Source of the DNA: Armigeres subalbatus
Lineage: Eukaryota > Arthropoda > Insecta > Diptera > Culicidae
Assembly: GCF_024139115.2 (NCBI RefSeq)
Contig: NW_026943209.1
Coordinates: 1-64,000 of the forward strand
DNA: 64,000 nt
Direction: 5' to 3'
Shown: piece by piece, positions 36,050 through 46,989 of the stretch
How positions within the stretch are numbered: position 1 is the stretch's first letter
How the letters are laid out: each line of letters begins with the position of its first letter
Translations under genes and position numbers: made by a program
Notes under the pieces: model-generated
Told to the model about the DNA's origin: nothing
What the model saw: only the letters and a program-made list of their open reading frames with translations
Database searches by the model: none

Positions 36050-38280
36050 CCTTTTTCCAAGCAGCTCGAAGGTCTCCTTTCAAGAGGCTCGTAAACCTCC
36101 TTTTAAGAGGCTCGGAAGCCTCCTTTTAAGAGGCTCGGTAGCCTTCTTTCATGATCTTTTCGAGAGGTTCGGAAGCTTATTTTCAAGAGGCTCGGAAGGC
36201 TTTTTTTAAAAGGCTTGGAAGCCCCATTTCAAGAGGCTCGGAAGCCTCTTTTCAAGAGGTTCGGAAGCCTCCTTTCAAGTGGTTAGGTTGCCTCCTTTCA
36301 AGAGGCTCGTGAGCCTCCTTTTAAGAGGCTCGGAAGCCTCCTTTTAAGAGGCTCGGAAACCTCCTTTCAAGAGACTCGGAAGTCTACTTTCAAGTGGTTC
36401 GAAAGCCTCCATTTATGAGGCTCGTAGTTCTTCATTCAAGAGTCTTGGAAGCGTCCTTTTAAGATGCAAAGGAAGACTCCTGGTGGCTCAAAAACCGTCT
36501 TCCAGGCTCAGAAGCCTCCTTTCAAGAGGCTCAAAAGCCTTTTTCCAAGAGGCCCGGAAGGCTCCTTTCAAGAGGCTCGGAAGCCTCCTTTCAAGAAACT
36601 CAAAAGCCTTCTTCTAAAAGGCTAGGAAGCCTCCTTTCAAGAAGCTCGGAAGCCTCCTTTCAAGAAGCTCGGAAGCCTCCTTTCAAGAAGCTCGAAAGCC
36701 TCCTTTCAAGAAACTCAAAAGCCTTCTTTTTTAGAGGCTTAAAAACCTGCTTTCAAAAAGCTCAGAAGCTTCCTTTCAAGATCTTTTCATGAGGCTCGGA
36801 AGCCTTCTTTCAAGAGGCTCGGAAGCCTCCTTTTAAGATGCAAAGAAAGACTCCATTTAAGTGGCTCAAAAACCTCCTTCCAGGCTCAGAAGCTTTCTTT
36901 CAAAAGGCTCAGAAGCCTTCTTTCAAGAGGCTCAAAATCCATCTTCCAAGAAACTCGGAATCCTATTTTCAAGAGGCTCGGAAGCCTCCTTTCAAGTGGT
37001 TAGGTTGCTTCCTTTCAAGAGGCTCTTAAGCCTCTTTTTAAGAGGCTCGGAAGCCTCCTTTCAAGAGGTTCGGAAGTCTACTTTCAAGTGGTTCGGAAGC
37101 CTCCATTCAAGAGGCTCAGAATTCTTCATTCAAGAGGCTTGGAAGCGTCCTTTCAAGAGACTCAAAAGCATCCTTTCAAGAGGCTCAAAAGCCTCCTTCT
37201 AAAAGCCTCGGAAGCGTCCTTTCAAGAGGCTCAAAATCCTTCATTCAAGGGGCTCGGAAGCCTCCTTTCAAGTGGCTCAAAAGCCTGCTTCCAAGAAGCT
37301 CGGAAGGCTTCTTTCAATAGGCTCGAAATCCTTCTTTCAAAAGGCTCGGAAGCCTCCTTCCAAGAGGCTCGGAAGCCTCAAAAGCCTCCTTTTAAGATGC
37401 ACAGAAAGCCTTTTTTTAAGTGACTTAGAAACCTCCCTCCAGGCTCAGAAGCCTTCTTTTAAGAGGCTCAAAAGCCTCCTTCCAAGAAGCTCGGATGCCT
37501 ATTTTCAAGAGTCTCGGAAGCCTCCATTTCAAGAGGCTCGGAAGTCTACTTTCAAATGGTTTGGAAGCCTTCATTGAAGAGGCTCGGAATTCTTCATTCA
37601 AGAGGCTTGGAAGCGTCCTTTCAAGATGCAAAGGAAGACTCTCTTTAAGTGGCTCAAAAACCTCCTTCCAGGCTCAGAAGCCTCCTTGCAAGTGGCTCAA
37701 AAGCCTCCTTCCAAGAAGCTCGGAAGGCTCCTTTCAAGAGGCTCGAAATCCTTCTTTCAAAAGGCTCGGAAGCCTCCTTTCAAGAGGCTCGGAAGCCCTT
37801 TTTCAAGAAACTCATAAAGCCTTCTTTTCTAGAGGCTTGAAAACCTGCTTTCAAGAAGTTTAGAAGCTTCCTTTCAAGATCCTTTCATGAGGCTCGGAAG
37901 CCTTCTTTCAAGAGGCTCGGAAGCCTCCTTTCAAGAGGCTCAGAAGCCTCCTTTAAAGAGGCTCGGATGGCTCATTTCGTGAGGCTCTGAAGCCTCCTTT
38001 CAAGAGGTTAGGTTGCCTCCTTTCAAAAGGCTCGTAAGCCTCCTTTTAAGAGGCTCGGAATTTTTCTTTTAAGAGGCTTGGAAGAGTCCTTTTAAGATGC
38101 AAAGGACTCCTTTTAAGTGGCTCAAAAACCGCCTTCAAGAGGCTCGGAAGCCTCTATACAAGAGGCTCAAAAGACTCTAATTAAGAGACGCGGAAGCCTA
38201 CTTTAAAGGGATTCAAAAGCTGAAAGGAGCTTCCTTTCAAAGGGCTCGGAATTTTTCTTTCAACAGGATTGGAAGCCTGA
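36050..38280. repeat. Palindromic ~24-bp minisatellite, about 90 units
   Basis: Consensus unit TTTCAAGAGGCTCGGAAGCCTCC. The core GAGGCTCGGAAGCCTC is a 6-bp stem with a CGGA loop. Units vary by substitution and indels, and blocks of several units are themselves duplicated (for example 36470-36960 resembles 37400-37800). Open frames within it are repeat products. Confidence 0.95.
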
Positions 38281-38362
38281 TTTCGAAAGGGGGTACCTCA
38301 ACTAATGCAAAAATTCGAAGGGGTACCTCTCAAGAAAAAGGTTGAGAACCGCTGCACTACAT

Positions 38363-39182
38363 GGTATAAATACCATGGTACTTAAATCATAAACCTGTCA
38401 TTAGTATAAGCGGTACGTTAGTGAGTATCCGACTGACAATTCAAAAATTGTATATTATAGATGGTGGTGGAGAGCTTTCTGGAACACCACCAAAGAAAAA
38501 GAAAAGTTTGGTGGTTTGAAAGTCCGCAAGGAGGGTCTTCGAATTAAGCTAATGTTTGTTTTTGGGAGACTAATGTTTGTTTTGAATAGTTCGTCGATTT
38601 GAAAACATGTACATAGTTTGAAAATCATTAAAAGGTGGGTAGCGGTTTAAGAAAATCACAGGATATGTATGTGAGGAAATCAGATGTAATGGGACTTAAA
38701 AGGAAAATTGAACGTCTAAACACCCTCGTTCAACTCACTTAGACGTGAAAAAAGTTAAAAGTTTAACTTTTGGAATTCACTTACCAACTGAGTTGATCAA
38801 TACACCTACCCAGTTGAAAGTCCATCGTTTAGAATTCACCCTTTTGCTAATCAGCCCATGCTAGTGTTTTTTTCTCTTTTATATTGGGAGAAGAGGGAGA
38901 ATGTGGGGTATGAGTAAAATACCTCCAGCGTGTAATTAGACGCGTACCCCTCAACATGTTAGCAGATGAATGAATATGGATTCATTCACCCGTTTAACGA
39001 TGGCATAAAGCCTGTCCACGTTAAATTTCGAACATCCATCTTATAAAGCCATTTCTCAAAATTTTCACAGAGCACTGAGAAGATCATTTTACATGACAGC
39101 TGATTCTTTCTGATTTACTTGCTGCTTTCAGCATATTTTAAACACGCCCAAATTGATAAAATGACGACAAATCAACTGGACA
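38363..39182. other. No gene; short MITE overlaps the end
   Basis: A TIR pair, GGCATAAAGCCTGTCCACGT near 39001 and its inverse ending near 39223, indicates a ~222-bp MITE. Nothing else is supported. Confidence 0.6.
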
Positions 39183-39239
39183 TTACCTACGTGTCCGAAA
39201 TTTAACGTAGACAGGCTTTAATGCCCAGTCCTTCAACGA

Positions 39240-40260
39240 TAGGCGATCTGCGCATAGCAAGCCATGACTCTTCCGCTTTCGGCGACCAACCATCCGACGC
39301 ACAGGACGTAGGCTCCAACAGCAGCCGCGCGATTGGACGGTAATTTGGCTGACGGATATTTTTCCGGTTCCACAGTATTCACGGCATTTTTGAAGGATAT
39401 GCCGTACAGTAAAGATCTGGTCCGTTGTCGAGTGGCCGTCAACGAAGCCGGCTTGATAACCTCCCACGAACTCATTCACTAATGGTGACAGACGACGGAA
39501 GATGTTCTGGGATAACACTTTCTAGGCGGCATTGGGGATGGTGATCGCTCGAAAGTTCTCACACTTCAGGTTGTCGGCTTTCTTGTGGATGGGGCATATA
39601 ACCTCTTCCTTCCACTCCTCCGGTGGCTGTTCAGTTTCCCAGAGACTGGCTATCAGTTTGTGCAGGCAAGTGGCCAGCTTTTCCGGGCCCTTCTTGATGA
39701 GCTCAGCTCCGACACCATCCTTACCAGCTGCTTTATTGGTTTTTAGCTGTTGGATGGCATCCTTAACTTCCATCCGGAGTGCGGGACGTTGATTATGCTG
39801 AAGTTGAAGAACCGGCCTTTGATCCTCAACCTGCACATTCTCTCATTGATCGGCCACCACCCGATCACGCGTCTTTGCATATCACCCATTACTATGAAAC
39901 CTGTTCCCAGCTCGTGTGTGTTGCCGCAGCTCTGGTAGATTGTATGATTACCTCTAAACGTTCGCACCATTGATCCCTTCCAACAAACCTCCTGCAGCGC
40001 TACGATGCCGAATCCACAGTTTTAATGGCACAAATCTCCCGAATTGAGGTAAACGTGCCCCTGGAGCCGACGTTATGATGTGTGTGTGCTTCCGATGAAG
40101 TTGAGAGTTTGCAGTTCCACGAACCGAGTTTCCAATCGCTAATCCCTTTTCGTCGCGGTGGTCTTCGCCGCTGGTTCCGGTCCGTACTGTCACTTGTTGA
40201 TTGTTCGTTGCTTATGTTTTTTAAAGGCTGGCTTGCAGGGCCTGACACCAAACCTCCTAA
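39240..40260 (-). pseudogene. RTE-like element, internally deleted copy
   Basis: In order on the minus strand: endonuclease start 'DWKLGSWNCKLS' (near 40140), 'HELGTGFIVMGDMQRRVIGW' and 'RLRIKGRFFNFSIINV' (39800-39930). It then jumps to the pre-RT block 'AIQQLKTNKAAGKDGVGAEL' and 'PIHKKADNLKCENFRAITI' (39522-39760), then 'GGYQAGFVDGHSTTDQIF' (39380-39460). The C-terminal endonuclease and the catalytic RT box are missing. It is related to the 20556-23858 element. Confidence 0.85.
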
Positions 40261-40899
40261 ATTTCCGGAGGACCATTTCTCCTTATTCCCGGTGGACCAT
40301 GGTGCACAGTTTCACTTAGAGTCCCTTGCTGGCACTCGGACGATGATTAGTCGCTCCACAGCAAAAAATATATTAATATGCCGTGACGGAATTTCTTAAG
40401 ACGTACCCAATAATTCTATGCAAAAACAGATTTGACGTATTTTTACGTCAAATCGATGGGTTTGTACATCGCTCAACGTAAAACCTAATTGGCTAAATTA
40501 TTTTTATGTCTGCGCTAAACCAGCATAAAATTGCATCTTTACTTATGTATTTTCTTACATTCAAAATGCTGCACATCATTATAGCTCAGAAACAAACAAA
40601 ATATTACATTGAAATGTGATATATTGCGCAAAATCTATGTAATATTACGAAACCAAATCAGAACTGTCATCTCAGTCAAGCAATGAGTTTCAATTTTGAT
40701 TGTTTGTGTTTCGTTCCGAGTAACGAAGATATTTTGTGGTAGCGAAAAATCTTTTTAATGACTGTTTGACCTGAAATCATCTCACGGACCTTCGATCGAC
40801 AGAACTCGATTTTTGTCAGGCATCAGAATACATCCGGAGCAGTGGCGTAGCCACGGGGGTGGTTTTGGACATAACCCCCCCCCCCAGAGACAAATTTTT
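40261..40899. other. No gene; transposon-end-like sequence near 40850
   Basis: CAGTGGCGTAGCCACGGGGG near 40841 followed by a C-run resembles a hAT-type terminus. A similar sequence lies at 62267. The rest is AT-rich without features. Confidence 0.5.
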
Positions 40900-42360
40900 T
40901 AGAAGAAATTTTTTTCGAACCTTCTCGAAATTAAACAAATGTTCAGAAAACCCCCTGGATGCTGGATGAATTTCCTATAGAACATTTTTTTCCGAAATAA
41001 TTTTCGGATGAATTTTGGAGAAACTTTATTAGAACCGTTGAAGGAACTTGTGCAGGAATTTCCGAAGGATCTCCCCAAAAGAATTTCGGCACGAATTATA
41101 CGGTTTTCCGGATGAACTGCAATAGGCTTTCCAGATGAATTTGCGAAGAAACTCCTGGAACAATTTGTGGATGAATTTGCGGAGGTATTTCTGAGGCACT
41201 TTTTAGAGTGTCTAGAGCAGAATTTAGAGATGTTTCTGGGGAATTGAGCGAGGAGTCCAGGAAAAACTCTTGGAGAAATTTCCGAAGGAACTCGTAGGGG
41301 AATTTTGCAAGAAACTCACGGAGGAAATACTGGAAGACTTTGTGGGTGTATTTGCGAAAGAGTTTCTGGAATTAGTTCTGGAAGTATTCCTGGAAGAATT
41401 TGTGAAGAAATTACGGGACGAGTTTCCGAATGAACTTCTAAAGAATTTCCGGAACAACTTCTTTAGGAATTTCGTGAGAAATTATTGGAAGAACTGCTAG
41501 TGGAATTCCTGTTTCAATTTTCGAAGGAACTCTTGGATGAATTTCCGGAAGAACTGCTGGAGGAATTTCTTGAGAAATTTCTGGAAGAGCTCCTGGCGGT
41601 TTTTTTTTTCGAAATAATTTCCGAAGGAGCTCTTGGAGAAATTTCCGGAAGAATTTCCGAAGGAGCTTTCGGAGGAGTTTGCGGAGGAACTCCTAAAAGA
41701 ATTTCAGAAAAACCTCCTGGAGGAATTTGAGGAGGTATTTCCGAGGCAGTTTTTAAAGTAATTTCTGAAGGAACTTTTAGAGGAGCACCTGAAAGAATTT
41801 CTGTGGCAGTCGGAGGAAATCCTCCGAATCAACTCCTGAAGGAATGTTCTGAGTTTCTCTTTGAGTTATATTTGGAGGAATTTCTGAAGGAACTCGTAGA
41901 GGAATTGTGCAAGAACTCATTAAGGAATTTCCTAAGAAACTTCTGGAGGAATTTTCAAAGCAACTCCTGAAGGAATTTTCAAAATTCCTGGAATAATTTG
42001 CGCAGATATTTCGGAAGTTTTTTGGTGAATTTCGGAGGAACTCTTGAAAGAATTTCGGGAGGAATTTCTGAAAGAAACCCTGGCTGATCCTTCATTGGAA
42101 CTCGTGAATTTTTTTTAAAGAAACATCTGGAGAACTTTCCAGGGAAACTCCTGCATATCGAGAGGAATTTTCGGAGGAACCCAGCACAGATTTTCCGGAG
42201 TAACTCTTGTACGAGTTTCTAGAGAAATTCCTGAATGATTTTCCGATGGAACTTCTGGAGGATTTCCCGGAGGTTGGAATTCCTGTTTGAACTTCCAAAG
42301 GAAAATCGTGGAGGAGTTTATTGAAAATAAAAACACTTGGAGGAATTTCCAGAAGAAATA
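40900..42360. repeat. Diverged GGAAGGAATTTC-type minisatellite
   Basis: Loose array of 12-bp-based units such as GAGGAATTTCTGAAGGAACT and GGAGGAATTTCC. It is far more degenerate than the arrays at 31619 or 44450. Frames such as 41270-41500 are repeat products. Confidence 0.8.
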
Positions 42361-42722
42361 CTCTAAAACCTCTTTTTACTCGTGAACGAACTCCATAGAG
42401 TCAAGGTCTACGTATCAACCCCCGTAATAAAGGCAGTTTTCGAAAAATGAACAAATTGTGTGACCCCTTCTTGGTATATGTTTGCACTCCAATTGGTTCT
42501 TGTTGTTCACATGACTATCAGATAACTAGGGGTGGTGGAAATTCGCGGCAAAATTTTCAAAATTTCGCGGCATCCAATTCAGAAAATCTGAAAATTCGCG
42601 GCAATTTCGCGGTAAATTATATTTCGGTACAAAAAATTAAAAAAAAAGACAATGTAGATTCCATATTTATATAAATTGTTGCGTTTATTAATTTCAAATT
42701 ATTTTTTTATTATTTCTTTGCA

Positions 42723-43046
42723 TTACTGGTCAAAAGCACTTGGTTGGCCATTTTTTTCCGTCAACTTTTGGCACTTGATTAAATTGTACTGTACACTACG
42801 TTCAGCATCTACCGAGTTTCCAGGAATAGTCAGATATTTCACCGCTATTTTGAAGAGCTGAGGAAAGCGGTCTCGATTTGCCAACCAAAACGTGAGTAGA
42901 TCGGCATTTTCCTGTATTTCCGGTGCTACATTGTCTACATTGTACATTGCTTCCGATAGCTCATCCTGTATCATAGACTTGTTGGTTGCACATTCTGAAA
43001 TTCCATCGAACAGGTCATCAACAGACAAAAACTTCGCAGGCTGCAA
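42723..43046 (-). pseudogene. hAT transposase C-terminal (dimerisation) fragment
   Basis: Minus frame with 'ADLLTFWLANRDRFPQLFKI' followed by 'AVKYLTIPGNSVDAERS', the conserved C-terminal dimerisation block of hAT transposases. Only about 100 residues remain, with no DDE core, so it is inactive. Confidence 0.85.
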
Positions 43047-43612
43047 ATCCAGTAATCGGACCGAGCTTGAGCTTGAGCTTGAGCTTGATTGACTGCTCGT
43101 AGTTGCTACTCCATTATGACCAGATCAGCTGTTCTTGCACAGGGAACCAACAGATGTTTGCTTGGGACTAGCGCACATCTTCAATGTACAAGTACTGGTG
43201 ATCTCATTTGTTAGGTCATACTGGCGCCTGCCACGTCAGAATGCAAGTCAATGTAGGGAAGGGGGAGGAAATGATGATGCAATCCCTCGCCCACTGCAAG
43301 CCGAATATACCTCTGCACTTGCCACGAGTTCATGCGGAATTTGTTGGAATTTTTTGGGTTAGGTTGGAGAGGCAGAGGTCCGTCTTGGTTAACGAGCTGC
43401 CAATGTGATAGATAGGAGAAGGTAACTGATGGAATTTCTAATTGGATGTAGGAAACGAGCTCTATAGTTCATTTCCAATTCTAGCAGATTACTGTTAGAA
43501 TACTCAAGTTGAAGGTGTATAGGAATAGTATTGGAAACGGTATGGAAGTCCATTTCCAGTTCTAGCGATTGCTAGAACATAAGAAATAAAGAGAAAGATA
43601 AAAAGTAGGAGA

Positions 43613-43690
43613 ATGGAACGGACCTGGGATTGAACCCATGACCTCCTGTGTATGAGGCAGAAGCAGTAGCCATATGACTACCAAGCCCGC
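43613..43690 (-). repeat. tRNA-related SINE head
   Basis: Minus strand GCGGGCTTGGTAGTCATATG, with TGGTAGTCATATGG as an A-box-like element and GGTTCAATCCC as a B-box-like element about 35 bp on. Pol III internal promoter layout, but not a foldable tRNA. Confidence 0.6.
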
Positions 43691-43691
43691 T

Positions 43692-44017
43692 TCGAAACAA
43701 GAGAGATCACGCACTGAACTGATTAATTTTATTGCCGGCCGCGCAACGCAGAACACAATAATTCGGCCGACCGCGCGATCGTTCTGCTGTCCGAAACGTG
43801 AGAGATCACGCACAGAACTGATTAATTTTATTACCGGCCGCGCAATGCAGAACACAATAATTCGGCCGACCACACGATCGTTCTGCTGTCCGAAACAAGA
43901 GATATCACGCACAGAACTGATTAATTTTATTACCGGCCGCGCAATGCAGAACACAATAATTCGGCCGACCGCGCGATCGTTCTGCTGTCCGAAACATGAG
44001 AGATCACGCACTGAACT
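43692..44017. repeat. ~99-bp tandem repeat, three copies plus partial
   Basis: GAGATCACGCACNGAACTG recurs at about 43703, 43802, 43900 and 44000. Each unit contains two related GC-rich parts ('GGCCGCGCAA' and 'CGGCCGACCGCGCGATCG') and ends TTCTGCTGTCCGAAAC. Confidence 0.9.
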
Positions 44018-44449
44018 CGCTGCAAATCCAGTAATCGGACCGATCGTAAAAACTTCAAACCCGGTTGGATCACCATTCGACCAAATTCGGACTTTGCATT
44101 AAATTAATTTTCGAGGCATAAAAAAATGCGTAGTTTGTCGAGTTGCTATTGACTAGGTCAAGAAATCACTGAGGCAATAGAATGGAATATAATTATTGAC
44201 GGGAAAGGTTAATATAGCGGTTTTTCGCGAAAATGTTTAAATTTCGCGGCTAACATAAAATTTCGCGGATTTCGTGGCTTCCGCAAAATCGCAAATTTCC
44301 ACCACCCCTACAGATAACCTAGAAATTTCAAAGAGTCCAGGTGTAAGGATCAACAATGGAGGCAGTTATTGACGAATAAACAAGATTTGTGACCTCTCTT
44401 GCTATATGTTTGTATTTCAAGTAGTTCTTGTTGTTATCATTGGTACCAG

Positions 44450-46985
44450 ATATTCCTGAAACTCTTGGAGGAACTTCCGGAGGAACTCCTGGAGGAACTC
44501 CAGGAGGAACTCCCAGAAGAATTCCTGGCGTAACCTGCGGAGGAACTTTCGGAGGAATTCCTGGAGGAATTTCTGAGGAAATTCCTGGTGGAACTTTCGG
44601 AGCAATTCCTGGTGGAACTTTCGGAGGAATTCCTGGAGGATATTTCGGAGGAATTCCTGGAAGAACTATCGGAGGAATTCCTGGAGGAATTTTCGGAGGA
44701 ACTCCTGGAGAAACTTTCGGAGGAATGCCTGGAGGAACTTCTGGAGGAACTTCCGGAGGAATTCATGGAAGAACTTCCGGAGGAATTCCCGGAAGAACTT
44801 CCGGAGGAAATCTTGAAGGAACTTCGAGAGGAATTCCTGAAGGAACTTTAGGAATGATTCTTGGTGGAATTTCCGAAGGAGGAATTATTGTTGAAATTTT
44901 TCTGCGGAATTTTCGAAGGTGTCCTCCGGGAATTCCCTCTTAAATTCCTCCATAAGTTCCTCTAAGACATCCTCCAGAATTACCTCCAGGAATTCCTTCG
45001 GAAGTTCCTTCAGGAGTTCCACCGGAAGTCCCTTCACGAGCTCTTCCGGAAGTTCCAGCACGAATTCCTCCGGTAGTTCATCCAGGAATTCCTTACCAAT
45101 TCCTTCGGAAGTTCTTCCAGTAATTGCTCCGGAAGTTCCTCTAGGACATCCTCCGGAAAAACCTCTAGGAATTCCCCCGGAATATTCAACAAGAATTCTT
45201 TCGGGAGTTCTTAAGGAAGTTCCTTCACGAACTCCTCCGGAAGTTCCTTTACGAACTCTTCCGGAATTTTGTTTTCGATTTCCTCCGGAAATTCCTCCAG
45301 AAATTCCCTCTGAAGATTCTCCAGGGATTTCTCCGGAAGATCCTTCATTTATTCCTCCGAAAGATCTTTCAAAGCATCCTTCAAAAATGCCTCCGAAAAA
45401 TGTTTACAATAATATTTCCTGAAGAACCTCTTGAAATTCTTCGGAAAATTCCACCAAGAATTATTCCTAAAGTTCCCCCAGGAATTCCTCCAGATATCCC
45501 CCTCAAAGTTCCTCCGGAAGTTCCTCCAAGACTTCCTCCGAAAGTTCCTCAAAAAATTCCACCGGAAGTTCTTCCCGGAATTCCTTCGGAAGTTCTTCCA
45601 GGAATTCCTTCGAAAGTTCCTCCAAGAATTCCTCAGGAATTTCCTCGAGGAATTCCTCGGAAAGTACCTCCAGGAATTCCTCCTGAAGTTCTTCCAGGAA
45701 TTCCTCAGAAATTTCCTCCAGGAATTCTTCCGAACCTTCCTCCAGGAATTCCTGCGAAAGTACCTCTGAGAAATTCTCCAGAAGTTTCTCCAGGAATTCG
45801 TCCTGAAGTTCCTTCAGGAATTCCTCCTGAAGTTCCTCCAGGAATTCCTCCGCAAGTACCTCCAGGAATGCCTCCAGAAGCTCTTCCAGAAATTCTTCCT
45901 TCCTTCCTTCCTGAAGTTCTTCCAGAAATTCCAGTTCTTCCAGAAGCTCCTGCAGGAATTCCTCTGAAAGTTCCTCCAGGAATTCCTCCGAAAGTACCTC
46001 CAGGAAATTCTCCAGAAGTTCCTCCAGAATTCCTCCGGAAGTTCCACCAAGAACTCTTCCAGAAGTTAATAAATGAGTTCATGCGGAAGTCCCTTCACGA
46101 ACTCCTCCGGAAGTTCCGCCACGAATTCTTCCGGTAGTTCTTTCAGGAATTCCTCCGGAAGTTCCTCCAGAAGTTTATCAGAAAGTACCTCCAAGAATTC
46201 CTCCAGAAGCTCTTCGAGGAATTCCTCCTGAAGCTCCTCCAGGAATTCCTCCGAAAGTTCCTCCAGAAACTCTTCCGAAAGTTCCTCCAGGAATTCCTCC
46301 GAAAGTACCTCCAGAACTTCCTCCGGAAGTTCCTCCAGGAATTCCTCCGGAAGCTCCTCTAAAATTTCCTCCGGAAGTTCCTCTAAAAATTCTTTCGGAA
46401 GTACATCCAGGAATTCCTCCTAAAGTTCTTCCACGAACTCCTCCGGAAGTTCCTCCAGGAATTCCTTCGGAAGATCCTCCAGCACTTCCTCAGGAGGTTC
46501 CTCCAGGAATTCCTCAGAAAGTTCCTCCAGGAACTCCTCCGGAAGCTCCTTCAGGAATTCCTCCGGAAGTTCCTCCAGAAATTCCTCCTGAAGTTCCTCC
46601 AGGAATTCCTCCGGAAGTGCTTCCGGAAGTTCCGGATCATCCAGAGAAATCCATGGAGAATCTTGCGAAGAAATTCCTGGAGGAGCCTCCAGAGGAAGTC
46701 CTGGAGGATCTTCCGAACGAATCCCTGGAGAATCTTCCGGGGAAATATTCGAAGGAACTTCCGGAGGAATCACATAAGGAGCTTTCTGAGGTACTCCTGC
46801 AGGAACTTCCTGAGGATTTCCTGGAGGAACTTGTGGAGGAATCTGGGGGAACCTCCGGAGGAAATCCTGGAGGAACCACGAGGGGAATTTTTAGAGGAAT
46901 TCCTGAAGGAACTTTAGCAATAATTCTTGTTGGAATTTTCAGAAGAATTCCAAAAGGTTCCTCAGGAGAAATTATCGTAGAATTT
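44450..46985. repeat. GGAGGAATTCCTGGAGGAACTTCC minisatellite with two orientation switches
   Basis: 44450-44900 runs as GGAGGAACTNCC on the plus strand. 44925-46620 runs as the complement (TTCCTCCAGGAATTCC). 46640-46960 returns to the first orientation. The 12-bp periodicity keeps all frames open, giving spurious proteins up to 245 codons (45400-46137, PPGIPPEV-type). Confidence 0.95.
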
Positions 46986-46989
46986 TTTT

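Larger units (their letters stand above)
33491..38354. mobile_element. hAT-type non-autonomous element, 4864 bp
   Basis: 15-bp perfect TIRs, CAGCGGTTCTCAACC and GGTTGAGAACCGCTG, with an exact 8-bp target duplication CACTACAT at 33483-33490 and 38355-38362. The interior is a nested inverted-repeat element (33653-35878) plus a long palindromic minisatellite (36050-38280). No transposase is visible. Confidence 0.9.
43065..44018 (-). mobile_element. Composite SINE-like element with 25-bp target duplication
   Basis: A 25-bp direct duplication (GCTGCAAATCCAGTAATCGG plus five bases) lies at 43040-43064 and 44019-44043. On the minus strand the element begins with three ~99-bp tandem repeats, then a tRNA-like head, then a body, and ends in (CAAGCT)4. 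Part of the body (43135-43315) recurs inverted at 59548-59720. Long duplication and a short simple-repeat tail indicate LINE-dependent retroposition. Confidence 0.75.
42527..44310. mobile_element. hAT-type element relic carrying a SINE
   Basis: TIRs TAGGGGTGGTGGAAATT and AATTTGCGATTT...CCACCACCCCTA (outer 11 bp inverse), with an exact 8-bp duplication CAGATAAC at 42519-42526 and 44311-44318. Both ends have repeated TTTCGCGG motifs. It retains a transposase fragment. A 954-bp composite SINE is inserted inside. Confidence 0.9.

Noticed and set aside
36838..37863. Several ~60-120 codon frames rich in 'KRLGSL' and 'FQEARKPSF'
   Set aside because: Products of the 24-bp palindromic array.
36050..38280. 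CRISPR-like array of regular short repeats
   Set aside because: The units are contiguous with no unique spacers, and the genome is eukaryotic.
43613..43690. True tRNA gene
   Set aside because: A- and B-box-like motifs are present but acceptor and anticodon stems do not form; it sits in a SINE.
43562..44011. 149-codon frame with three internal repeats
   Set aside because: Translation of the 99-bp tandem repeat and SINE head.
45400..46137. 245-codon open frame, Pro/Gly/Ile-rich
   Set aside because: It is a translation of a 12-bp-periodic minisatellite, open in all frames, with no start context or homologous domain.
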